Below are positions 8,026 to 15,241 of a stretch of 18,154 nucleotides of DNA, in pieces. Both the position numbers and the translations under genes were made by a program. The notes under the pieces are model-generated. The model saw nothing but the letters and a program-made list of their open reading frames with translations. It had not been told where the DNA came from and made no database searches. The DNA lies in assembly GCA_018814245.1 (NCBI GenBank), contig JAHIZN010000320.1, forward strand, positions 1-18,154. The letters are read 5' to 3'. Positions within the stretch are counted from its first letter, which is position 1; each line of letters begins with the position of its first letter. The stretch is from a bacterium. Its GTDB lineage: Bacteria; UBA9089; CG2-30-40-21.

Positions 8026-8092
8026 ATAATTGCATCAAGTCAATAGAACACCGTTTCACAGGACTTGTTAGCCAGCAGCTATTGTAACGAGA

Positions 8093-8225
8093 AGAGAAAG
8101 AATCACAAAGGGTGTAAACTTAGGGAAAATAATTGCGAACGATATGGTAAGGTGATTGCAAATGAGAAGAGTCGTTGACAAGGGTTGTATTTCTTAGAAT
8201 TTACACCCTTTGTGGCTCTTTCTCT
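8093..8225. repeat. Internal inverted repeat of the element
   Basis: The arms at 8093-8118 and 8200-8225 are 26 bp each with two mismatches. The perfect core is CACAAAGGGTGTAAA / TTTACACCCTTTGTG. The arms enclose 81 bp. The ends are reminiscent of terminal repeats in themselves, so this could be an older nested insertion; the flanks GTAACGAG and GTAAATGAG are similar but not identical. It may alternatively be a structural hairpin of the element. Confidence 0.75.
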
Positions 8226-8322
8226 GTAAATGAGCTTGACACGATACCTCGACAGGCTTAGTAACCACAGAATATTGTGTGCCTCTCACATGCGTGCCCT
8301 TACTGTATTTTGTGGCTTAATA

Positions 8323-8340
8323 CCACAACCGCACAGGTGG
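8323..8340. repeat. Right terminal inverted repeat
   Basis: CCACAACCGCACAGGTGG, the exact reverse complement of 8008-8025. Confidence 0.93.
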
Positions 8341-8348
8341 AGCCTTTT
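8341..8348. repeat. Target-site duplication, right copy
   Basis: AGCCTTTT, identical to 8000-8007. On the coding strand it is AAAAGGCT, part of the dinD codons for Lys-Gly. Confidence 0.93.
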
Positions 8349-8920
8349 CGCTGGTGAATATCTTCCTGTTTCAACCCGCCATAAAGCCCCATATACCCGT
8401 GATTCTGAAAGATGGCGTAGTCTATTGGTTCGATAACGCCGGCGTCCTTGGCTGCGTCAGCCAACTGAACATTATGTCGTCGAATCTCCTCTCGCAACAG
8501 AACCCGCCGCTCATCCTCGATGCGTCCGTCTGCCAATTCCTGTCGCCGCGTCTGGATGGCAAAATAGGTTTGACCATGTGCCACAATCTCCTTTTTGGGA
8601 TCGGCGTTTTGGATGACGAGGTAACAGGCGTAGCGAGAAAGCAATGTGACCTTGATTTCTCTGGTTGCGCTACTCCCAATCCCGACCATTTTGCTGATGT
8701 CAGCAAAATGGTCTTCAATACGATGTCCGCTGTTGAAACACGCCAGCTTAGCCTTTTCAATTACAGCCTCAAAGTTCCTGTATTGCGTGTATTCCAAAAC
8801 CTCCGCCAGATTTCGACTCTCCCAATATTCGTTATTCGCATCGTTTGTACACTTGATTTGCTCGAAAGGCGAGGTATACCCGCTGGTTGTCTTCTCTATC
8901 CCATTTGCCATTACTTTTTT

Positions 8921-8925
8921 CCTCC
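8921..8925 (-). promoter_or_regulatory. RBS deciding the dinD start
   Basis: GGAGG on the minus strand is 9 nt before ATG 8911. It rules against the longer open frame from 8989, whose extra 26 codons overlap the mod remnant in another frame. Confidence 0.7.
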
Positions 8926-8931
8926 GTTCTT

Positions 8932-8982
8932 TTAGACGCTCACATCCACGATTGTCATGGTATCGTTGCCATAAATGTCCTC
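8932..8982 (-). pseudogene. C-terminal remnant of a type III-like methyltransferase (mod), locus B
   Basis: Sixteen codons read EDIYGNDTMTIVDVSV and then TAA, 20 nt before the dinD start. The parallel remnant before the AAA gene (15241-15356) reads VDIFGNDAMTIVDVNVGGKI in the same position, and the DNA is clearly related. From memory, V-DIFGND-T-M at the C-terminus is characteristic of type III-like R-M subunits, most likely Mod. Everything upstream of this tail is gone: the lptD stop codon is 3 nt away. The subunit assignment (Mod rather than Res) rests on the order of pieces in the two loci. Confidence 0.6.
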
Positions 8983-8985
8983 TCC

Positions 8986-10866
8986 TCACTTCGGATTAAT
9001 CCGTATCCAGAATTCCTTGTTCTCTGCATAGGGTTGAGACTTGAATCCAAGCCTTGCCTCCCAGCAGTGAAGATCCTTTTTGATTGAGTAGTTAGCCTCA
9101 TTTACATGGCCATTTTTAAGGTCATAGTATATGTCAAACTGAATTGAGGCAGCACCTCTGGCAGTTGTTTTTGGATTTAATTTAAGGAGGCAATTTGTTG
9201 TTGCCTCCCATGTCGTATCCTTGAGGTAGGTTGTCCCAAGATTTGCTGAGAACAAGCCATTTTGTAAGCCAAATAAACCTTCAATGGTCTCAATCTTTCC
9301 TTGATTTGGATTAAAGCCAAGCTGAACAGAGGTATGATCCTTTTTCCATAACCCGTTAATGGCATTGACTCTTGCTGTATTAGTCCCCAATTGTCTTCTT
9401 GGACGCAGGTCAATATCTGTCCATAATCTCAAGCGATTATCCTGTTTTATTTGAAATAGCTCTGCAGCAAGTCTGTGTACTATCAATTCGTCATGGTTGT
9501 TCTTGATGATATATCCAAGATTCAGGTTTGTGTTTCGTATTCTTTGTCTGAGATTCAGGTGTTCCCCATACCACAGAGGGTATTTCCTATCCCCTCCAAG
9601 CAGGATACTATGGGTAAGGGTTGTGGCTTTGGTTAATCTATAATTTCGCATCCCGGATGCCCTTACCTCTAAGGTAACAGTTTTTGTGGCAGTATTCCTT
9701 TGAGCAATGGAAGAAAATGTAGTAAACCAAGGGGTGTTTTTCCACCTATTGGGCTTTGTCTCAAACTTTAGTGAGGGTGTGCGTTCTGTGATTACAACAA
9801 ACTCATTTTTTGGCCAGTTTTGCCAGTTGTATTTTTTTGCATATGTCAGTCTCAGGAGATGAGAATCCATTGTCCGGGTAACAGCCAGATGTGATGCTGT
9901 TTCAAAAACAGGTTGACCGCTCTGATAATCCCTTCTCACCTGCGGATCACTCAGGGCATCAAGGTGAAGCATGGTACTCAGATCCTTTTTTTGATACAGC
10001 CAATCTGCCTGAGCTAACCATCTTTCCCGATGCAGGAGACATGACCGCTTTTGAGACTCATTTATGTAATAAATGGAAAGATCGCCCTGATTATTTTTTG
10101 TTCTGTTTGTATGGGAAAAACCGCTTCCAATACCCCTTTTCTCAACATAATCAAGGAATATCGACCCCTTAGAGCCTTCAGAAAAAAGATAGTTGTAGGT
10201 AGATTTTAATATGCGTCCATCAATATCTGCATAAGACGGAATCAATTCAAGCAACGGCCTGTTATCCTTAAGAGATTGTGAGTAATAAGGGAAATAAAAA
10301 AACGGGACATTTGCTGCCTTAAAAACAATATTCTTTACCACTATCCTATCATTGGGATAGAGCCTTATGCTTGAGGCATAGATACCATAGTGTGGTCTTT
10401 TCAGATTGCAGCCCGTAACTATTCCATGTCTCAGGATAATCGCTGATGTACCTATCCTTGCCTGCTTGGCTTGCAGGAATAACCTTTTTACATCAACATA
10501 TATATCCTCTGCCTCCCCCTGTTTTTCATGGAGGTTATAATCAAGGTAGTTACATTCAATTGCCCTGGTTGAGTCAGTTAATTTCACGCTTCCTGTGGCT
10601 GTTAGCTCCCCTGTTTGTGTGTTCAGGCTTAACTCTTGTGCCTGCAGCAGCTGTTCATTATATCTTATTGTCACGCTTCCATTGAGATTTACAATCGTTT
10701 TCTGGCATTCTGCGTAATCTGCTTGTTCAACAGTTACTTCCTCAGCATAAGCATTGGAATGCAAAGACACAGAGGCATAGAGACACAGAAGCATAAAGCA
10801 GAAGCCTGCTGCCCATATTCTGGCAGGAAGAACTCGAGATCTTTGTGTTGTTGTTGCCTGCTTCAT
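8986..10866 (-). CDS. lptD: LptD-like outer-membrane LPS assembly protein
   Basis: This protein of 626 aa would sit in the outer membrane as a beta-barrel and insert lipopolysaccharide, receiving it from an LptA-type bridge. The start chosen is ATG 10866 with AAAGGG 8 nt upstream; a GTG at 10905 would add 13 residues before the signal. The signal peptide ends in SNAYA after residue 41. An OstA/LptA-like jellyroll follows, with VNLNGSVTIRYNEQLLQAQE, GELTATGSVKLTD and AIECNYLDYNLHEKQG spacing. Next comes the plug-to-barrel transition with VPFFYFPYYSQSLKDNRP, typical of LptD, and alternating beta-strand sequence to the end (EARLGFKSQPYAENKEFWIRINPK). It is shorter than E. coli LptD (784 aa), as in many deep-branching diderms. 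It stands between two decayed R-M loci, yet its frame is intact, as expected for an essential gene. Confidence 0.87.
   Translation of the reverse strand: MKQATTTQRSRVLPARIWAAGFCFMLLCLYASVSLHSNAYAEEVTVEQADYAECQKTIVNLNGSVTIRYNEQLLQAQELSLNTQTGELTATGSVKLTDSTRAIECNYLDYNLHEKQGEAEDIYVDVKRLFLQAKQARIGTSAIILRHGIVTGCNLKRPHYGIYASSIRLYPNDRIVVKNIVFKAANVPFFYFPYYSQSLKDNRPLLELIPSYADIDGRILKSTYNYLFSEGSKGSIFLDYVEKRGIGSGFSHTNRTKNNQGDLSIYYINESQKRSCLLHRERWLAQADWLYQKKDLSTMLHLDALSDPQVRRDYQSGQPVFETASHLAVTRTMDSHLLRLTYAKKYNWQNWPKNEFVVITERTPSLKFETKPNRWKNTPWFTTFSSIAQRNTATKTVTLEVRASGMRNYRLTKATTLTHSILLGGDRKYPLWYGEHLNLRQRIRNTNLNLGYIIKNNHDELIVHRLAAELFQIKQDNRLRLWTDIDLRPRRQLGTNTARVNAINGLWKKDHTSVQLGFNPNQGKIETIEGLFGLQNGLFSANLGTTYLKDTTWEATTNCLLKLNPKTTARGAASIQFDIYYDLKNGHVNEANYSIKKDLHCWEARLGFKSQPYAENKEFWIRINPK
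10765..10794. repeat. Short tandem repeat in the lptD signal-peptide region
   Basis: AGACACAGAGGCAT (10765-10778) is followed after 2 nt by AGACACAGAAGCAT (10781-10794), with one difference. The repeat encodes part of the hydrophobic signal peptide (CLYASVSLHS) on the minus strand. It has the look of dispersed GACACAGAG repeats that often sit between genes. Confidence 0.6.
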
Positions 10867-10958
10867 TTTCATATCCCTTTGTTGGAAGTATTCAGCCTTC
10901 AGCACACCACCCCTTGTTCCCCGTCAGCGATTATCCTTACCCACAGTCCAATCACCAT

Positions 10959-11003
10959 TAATTCAGTAATTCAACAATTGACAATTGCTGAATTACTGAA
11001 TTA
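10959..11003. repeat. 45-bp near-perfect palindrome between locus A and lptD
   Basis: Arms 10959-10980 and 10982-11003 are 22 bp each with a single mismatch and one central base. The outer part is TAATTCAGTAATTCA / TGAATTACTGAATTA. It could extrude as a cruciform or form a long RNA hairpin in the leader of lptD. It has no T-tract, so a simple intrinsic terminator is not evident. It abuts the end of the res remnant and may mark a recombination or insertion boundary. Confidence 0.85.
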
Positions 11004-11411
11004 TTAATCACTTTGTGATACATGCTTCTGTTGCTTTGCAGCATTTTCCGTCAGAATTCTGTCCCCCAAAAATGTGGGTAAGGATAAGATCGCATCATAG
11101 AGATAGACAATCGTCTCCTTCGCCTCTCGCTGGGCGAAGTAGTATTCAAACTTTGCCCATGCTCCCTGCCCGCCTTTGGCAACAGATGTAGCGTCTTGAA
11201 CCACCAATTGAGCAGGCTTCGATTGGTGTCTGTCGCGTCCACATACCACTTCTCGGAAAAAATCCTACACCTTACGACGAAGTACCTGCACCAACGGCGG
11301 AATGAGCTTTTCCATGCTGGTTTCACGCAATGCCTCATTAGCAAGAAACCAGCGGATGTCAGGATCAAGAATCGCGTGTGGGGATTACAGAAAGTCTTTG
11401 TGTATTGCCAT
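11004..11411 (-). pseudogene. Degenerate 5' part of a type III-like restriction subunit (res), locus A
   Basis: ATG 11411 overlaps the protease stop as TAATG. The reading is MAIHKDFL, stop, SPHAILDPDIRWFLANEALR, KLIPPLVQVLRRKV, stop. A frame change leads to DATDTNRSLLNWWFKTLHLL, and a second change to WAKFEYYFAQREAKETIVYL before the remnant ends at 11004. These blocks, in order, are the conserved start of helicase-type type III restriction subunits (LDPxIRWFPADEALR, SLLNWWF, EFQYYFAQREAVETIIYL, recalled from the family). Two in-frame stops, two frameshifts and loss of the whole helicase and nuclease body make it a clear pseudogene. Its start resembles 7703 downwards at the DNA level. Confidence 0.82.
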
Positions 11412-14236
11412 TACAAGTTCTCCACAGATGCACCAACAGCCACTTGCGGTTTAATCCTATCGCGAATCTGTTGATAAATATTGATTCCAACGCCTTCGGC
11501 CACCTCAAGCGTCACGGCCAATCCATACGGGATTGTATCATCCAGCTTCTCAGTTGCATCAGCCTTGCATTTAACATGCAACAAGATGTGACCGTCTTCC
11601 TGATAAGCGGCAATTTGATTTTCGCCTTCGAGAATTTCGTGCTGTACCGTGCCACGCAAGACTTGGTTGTGGTCTGCTTCTTGTCGGGATAATTTCAATT
11701 CCATTTTTTCCCATTTACCTGCTGGTTGTAGTTCGAGCTTAGCCTCTCGCAAATTGCGATGGGCAGAATTGATCGGCGAGAACCAAGCCAGTGTGACTAC
11801 CATACGACGCCAGACTTGGCTCCCAGATAAGCCAAGTGGAAGAGGAAAGCGATATTCATGGACTTCTTTTGCCTTGATTTCTCCACAGCCCATGACCGTA
11901 GCTCGTTGTTCGGTACAGGCAAGTACTCGTTCGATGTTGACCTCGCCATAGCCAATGTAACGCGACATCATCTCTTTGAAGCAATGTGAGTTTTTTTTGG
12001 TTTTCAGCGTTTCGGTCAATGCTTTTTCGGCTTGGTCATCGTGTCGTGCACCATGTACCAATAGTGCTTTGATGAGTACGGCCATCAGATTATCGGGAAT
12101 CTGATGGCCATGTTCCGACTGCAACTTCGAAAGAACCTCATAAATTCTTGAACCACTTCGCGTCGCCAGAGCCGTAGCGTTACTTGTACCACGAGTATAA
12201 ACCTTCTGTGAAAGCTCACCCTCTTGCTTGCTATCCCAAGCCACCTGTTGGCCTGGTACACGAAGCCCATTATCAATAGAGTATCGCTGCTCACTATCTA
12301 TGTAGGGAGTTTTATAAAGTTGCCGTCCACCAGGAAAAAGAATCTCAGGTTTGATGGAGCGGCGGAAGCCATGTCCGAAACGAGAAATGGGACTAAACAG
12401 CACAATGTTTGGAAACAGGTCAATTCGCTGTCCCGGCGAATAATCCCAGGATTCGTCCGCATGCAATGCTCCAACAGTGAGCGAGTTCAGCGATTCTGCA
12501 GGTGACAATAATCGTCGTTCGGATAGTTGCTGCTCAATACACTTCAGGACATGATTGACTTTCTGTTCATCGGACAAGGCAGAAAACTCGCTGTGTGGAA
12601 TGCCGACTTCAATGTCGCCCCCGAAATTCCCAGCACTTACACAAAACAACACGCGGTACTTCCATGACAGCCAATCAAGCAGCCTCGCCCACGGACTGGG
12701 CATGTGGATAAAGGGGCGTTCAGGATCACCAATCGAAAGGTTGATAATTTTGATGTCTGGAGCTTGTGCATGTACATTGCCTTCTCCTTCGAACATGCGG
12801 CGCACAGCACGCTCAATCCGGTCTTCGAAGAAAACCTCATCTGGAAAATGCTCTTCATGCTTGCCAACGCTCCTGGCCTGCGGATTGGGTTGCATCACTG
12901 GCAAGTGATATATCTTGCGAGTCAATGGGACAGACTGGCCGTCTACCAACTCCCCATGTGCTACCAGGGATGCCATGGCTGTGCCATGTTTTTTCTCTCC
13001 GGGCTGATATTCGGCGGCTAAATTATTGGGGTCATCGAATAGTAACCGATCTTTCAACGCCTCATGCAAAAGGTTTGGCGCACCATCAAGAATCGCGGAC
13101 ACTGGCGGCAATTCCGAACTGCCTTTGGGAAACTCTCCGGGTTCACCAACTTCGTCTTCTGAAACCGCCAAACTTTGTCCGGTTGGGCGAAAATACATTA
13201 TTCCTGGAAACTTAAACAACTGGATGTCCACCTCAGCGACGGGCGACTTCAGCACATCCAACAAGTGTCGCACCTTGTCAGCGGGCAATTTGGCCTTGAC
13301 TGCGTGAAATGCAATATCCGGCATGTCAATGAATGAACTAAGTTTTTGTCCTCCCATTTCCAATAGCAGCGAGATAATCATTGCCTCGTTCTGTTTTCGC
13401 TTGGCAATATCTCGTCGGTAGAACAATTCGATCTGGCAATAAATTTCCTGATCTAAGCCAATGGGATCAAGCAAATTGTGCCAACGATCAATCATACCGG
13501 TTTCTCGCAGGGTCTCTTCGATTCCCCAACGCCGGATTTTTATAATCTGGTCGAATATGTCACGCCACTTGGTTTTTCCGAGTGGCAACTCTTGTCTTTT
13601 ATCCCATTGCTGCCATAACACCAGCAACTCTTTCAGCCCTTGTTCATTACTTAACGACAGAAATAGTCGCCCTTTCAGCCGTTTATCTTTTTTTGCACTG
13701 TTAATAGCTCGAATAATATCGATATTAAGATGTGTCAAGTGATCTGGTAAGGATAATTCTGACATCTTGTCGACAATTATTTTTCCAACCTTATCAATAA
13801 ATTTCTGTTCTTTCAGAATCTCCTGGATTTCTTTCGATTGTGCTCTGTTGATTATGCCGTCAATTTTGTTTTTGAAAAAATCAACCCCAATTTCCGGAGC
13901 TTCGTAAAAATCATCGTCTGGCTCAATACCCTCGACATCCCACTCTCCAAGCCATTCCAGCCCATTAGTCTTCTCGACGGCTTGCTTAAAGTCATCAACG
14001 CTTCCGGCAATTTCTATAACCAATACCGTCTCTGGCTCAAGTCCGGCAACAACGCTGCTGATGCTTGCCTTATACCTTGAAAAGTTTTGTTGCAACTCAT
14101 CTAACTGCTGGGATAGACGATTAACTTGTCGTGCGTGCTCTGGGAAATGTGGTTTGTTCGGCGGAACTGGTCTCCACTCTGGAGGAGGTATCATTTTTGC
14201 GCGAGGAAAAACTAAAAGAGGCAGATGATCAGTCAT
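11411..14236 (-). CDS. Large intracellular subtilisin-like serine protease (S8 family)
   Basis: This is a 941-aa protease without a signal peptide, so it presumably acts in the cytoplasm. The catalytic triad is visible: Asp384 in VSAILDGAP, His417 in KKHGTAMASLVAHG and Ser685 in RGTSNATALATR. The oxyanion Asn537 is in VSAGNFGG, and KPEILFPGG (629-637) matches the usual block before the serine. About 375 residues of uncharacterised, partly helical sequence precede the protease domain, and about 230 residues follow it. The extensions could serve for sensing or for binding the AAA partner. It lies 3 nt after the AAA gene stop, and its TAA overlaps the start of the res remnant. Intact S8-AAA pairs are known from genome annotation as neighbours, but I know of no established function; a conditional, NTP-gated proteolytic defence is an inference. 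The frame is undamaged although both flanking R-M genes are broken. Confidence 0.9.
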   Translation of the reverse strand: MTDHLPLLVFPRAKMIPPPEWRPVPPNKPHFPEHARQVNRLSQQLDELQQNFSRYKASISSVVAGLEPETVLVIEIAGSVDDFKQAVEKTNGLEWLGEWDVEGIEPDDDFYEAPEIGVDFFKNKIDGIINRAQSKEIQEILKEQKFIDKVGKIIVDKMSELSLPDHLTHLNIDIIRAINSAKKDKRLKGRLFLSLSNEQGLKELLVLWQQWDKRQELPLGKTKWRDIFDQIIKIRRWGIEETLRETGMIDRWHNLLDPIGLDQEIYCQIELFYRRDIAKRKQNEAMIISLLLEMGGQKLSSFIDMPDIAFHAVKAKLPADKVRHLLDVLKSPVAEVDIQLFKFPGIMYFRPTGQSLAVSEDEVGEPGEFPKGSSELPPVSAILDGAPNLLHEALKDRLLFDDPNNLAAEYQPGEKKHGTAMASLVAHGELVDGQSVPLTRKIYHLPVMQPNPQARSVGKHEEHFPDEVFFEDRIERAVRRMFEGEGNVHAQAPDIKIINLSIGDPERPFIHMPSPWARLLDWLSWKYRVLFCVSAGNFGGDIEVGIPHSEFSALSDEQKVNHVLKCIEQQLSERRLLSPAESLNSLTVGALHADESWDYSPGQRIDLFPNIVLFSPISRFGHGFRRSIKPEILFPGGRQLYKTPYIDSEQRYSIDNGLRVPGQQVAWDSKQEGELSQKVYTRGTSNATALATRSGSRIYEVLSKLQSEHGHQIPDNLMAVLIKALLVHGARHDDQAEKALTETLKTKKNSHCFKEMMSRYIGYGEVNIERVLACTEQRATVMGCGEIKAKEVHEYRFPLPLGLSGSQVWRRMVVTLAWFSPINSAHRNLREAKLELQPAGKWEKMELKLSRQEADHNQVLRGTVQHEILEGENQIAAYQEDGHILLHVKCKADATEKLDDTIPYGLAVTLEVAEGVGINIYQQIRDRIKPQVAVGASVENL

Positions 14237-14239
14237 TGT

Positions 14240-15241
14240 TTATTTCCCCTCACCTTGGCTATTCAAAACAGGTTTCAATCTATCCTGCCACTGCTCTAAT
14301 TTGAGTCGCGTAATGGATTGAGCGTCTTCACTTTTTTTATCAAGCACTGCTCGGCGTACCACACTCAAACAGAACTCTTCCACCTCTGCAAAATTGAGTC
14401 CTATCATGTGTTTCGCCAATGTTTCAGTCTCATAACCAAAATTGGTTTGGCAACGCTGACTGATGGATTCTATATGTCGGATCAGTTGCTGGCGTGTCGG
14501 CATAGGTAATTTGATGCGTAATTGAAATCGCCGCCATACCGCTTTATCCAACAATTCTGGATGATTACTAGCTGCAACCACTACAACATAATCTGGCAAA
14601 TCATCAATTTGCAAAAGCAGTGAACTCACTACTCGCTTGATTTCTCCTGTTTCGTGTGTATCTCCACGCTCCTTGCCAAGCGTTTCGAACTCGTCAAAGA
14701 ACAATACACAACGCTGGGTCTTGGCGTAGTCCATCAAATATTTCAAGCGGCTGGAAGTTTCGCCCAAGTAGCTTCCCACCAAGGTTTCGTAACGAACAAC
14801 GAACAAGGGATACATTAACTCATAGGCCAGCACCTCAGCCAGAGTCGTTTTCCCATTACCCGGTGGCCCGGCAAGCAAAATCCGATTACGGGCGCGCAGA
14901 TTATGCGAGTGTAACAATTCGGCGCGATGCTGCTCCTCTACGACTTCCTTGATTTGTTCCCGAATTTTGTTTGGCAATACAAGACTATCGAGTGCGCGCT
15001 CCGATGTTATTTCATATATCAAATCCTTATGCTGTCCATTGCTGATGTTCTGTTTTGGTGTGGGGACACGCCCCATTCCAATTGTACTTGGCTGCAAGGA
15101 TTTAATCAGTCGATCTGCCAGCACTCGATGCCCTTTGGCTTTTTCTTCCTGAATCAGCGTCTCGGCGATCTTGCGAAACGCCAACTGATCACCATTGCTG
15201 GCACTTTTGATTAAATCCACTAATAAGTCTGCCTGTGCCAT
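14240..15241 (-). CDS. AAA+ ATPase partner of the S8 protease
   Basis: This is a 333-aa cytosolic ATPase of the classic AAA/FtsH-like branch. A helical N-terminal part (1-110) precedes Walker A GPPGNGKT (125-132), a pore-loop-like YETLVGSYLGET (151-162), Walker B CVLFFDEF (178-185, acidic pair Asp183-Glu184), sensor 1 Asn226 in VAASNHPELLD, and WRRF (236-239) supplying arginine-finger candidates. A small C-terminal helical lid follows. ATG 15241 overlaps the TGA of the mod remnant as TGATG, with AGGAGGG about 8 nt before it. The protease gene follows after 3 nt. The pairing suggests that the ATPase unfolds or delivers substrates, or switches the protease; this is inference from gene order. 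Walker and sensor residues are all present, so activity is expected. Confidence 0.92.
   Translation of the reverse strand: MAQADLLVDLIKSASNGDQLAFRKIAETLIQEEKAKGHRVLADRLIKSLQPSTIGMGRVPTPKQNISNGQHKDLIYEITSERALDSLVLPNKIREQIKEVVEEQHRAELLHSHNLRARNRILLAGPPGNGKTTLAEVLAYELMYPLFVVRYETLVGSYLGETSSRLKYLMDYAKTQRCVLFFDEFETLGKERGDTHETGEIKRVVSSLLLQIDDLPDYVVVVAASNHPELLDKAVWRRFQLRIKLPMPTRQQLIRHIESISQRCQTNFGYETETLAKHMIGLNFAEVEEFCLSVVRRAVLDKKSEDAQSITRLKLEQWQDRLKPVLNSQGEGK

Larger units (their letters stand above)
8008..8340. mobile_element. 333-bp non-autonomous transposable element (MITE-like) in dinD
   Basis: The element has perfect 18-bp terminal inverted repeats: CCACCTGTGCGGTTGTGG at 8008-8025 and its reverse complement at 8323-8340. 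It is flanked by a perfect 8-bp direct duplication, AGCCTTTT (8000-8007 and 8341-8348). No transposase frame fits inside, so it must have been moved by a transposase encoded elsewhere. Several IS families duplicate 8 bp (IS6, IS256, IS66, ISL3, IS1595), and I cannot choose between them from the ends. The interior holds a second inverted repeat (8093-8118 against 8200-8225). Exact removal restores the dinD frame, which shows that the insertion is recent enough for the host gene to remain readable. Confidence 0.93.
7710..8911 (-). pseudogene. dinD: dinD (DNA-damage-inducible protein D family), split by a transposable element
   Basis: The N-terminal piece (8911 to about 8341) reads MANGIEKTTSGYTSPFEQIK..., with EYWESRNLAEVLEYTQYRNFE, DHFADISKMV, LSRYACYLVIQNADPKKEI, YFAIQTRRQELAD and IFQNHGYMGLYGG. 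These are the conserved blocks of DinD, which has a Bro-N-like domain. It then runs into a foreign tail and stops at 8300. The C-terminal piece (about 8007 to 7710) continues with LKKSQKILDHMGSTELAANL, FRATQAEEKLRR and KVRQTIRELGGTMPEELP. Removing the 333-bp element and one 8-bp duplicate joins the halves as HQRKG-LKKSQK and gives 286 codons, close to the E. coli protein's roughly 275. The start is chosen by GGAGG 9 nt upstream. DinD is SOS-induced in E. coli, and dinD-like genes are often met beside R-M genes. The 203-aa N-terminal product could still be made, but function is doubtful. Confidence 0.93.

Noticed and set aside
8354..8935. Open plus-strand frame of 193 codons
   Set aside because: It lies exactly antisense to the dinD N-terminal half, whose protein is strongly conserved. 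No RBS or recognisable product.
8300..8989. Intact 229-aa dinD-like gene
   Set aside because: The first 26 codons overlap the mod remnant and lack an RBS, and the last codons come from the transposable element. The RBS at 8921-8925 and DinD homology show a split gene instead.
11051..11368. Small hypothetical proteins of 105 and 81 aa
   Set aside because: They are pieces of the res pseudogene in two frames, with homology passing from one frame to the other.
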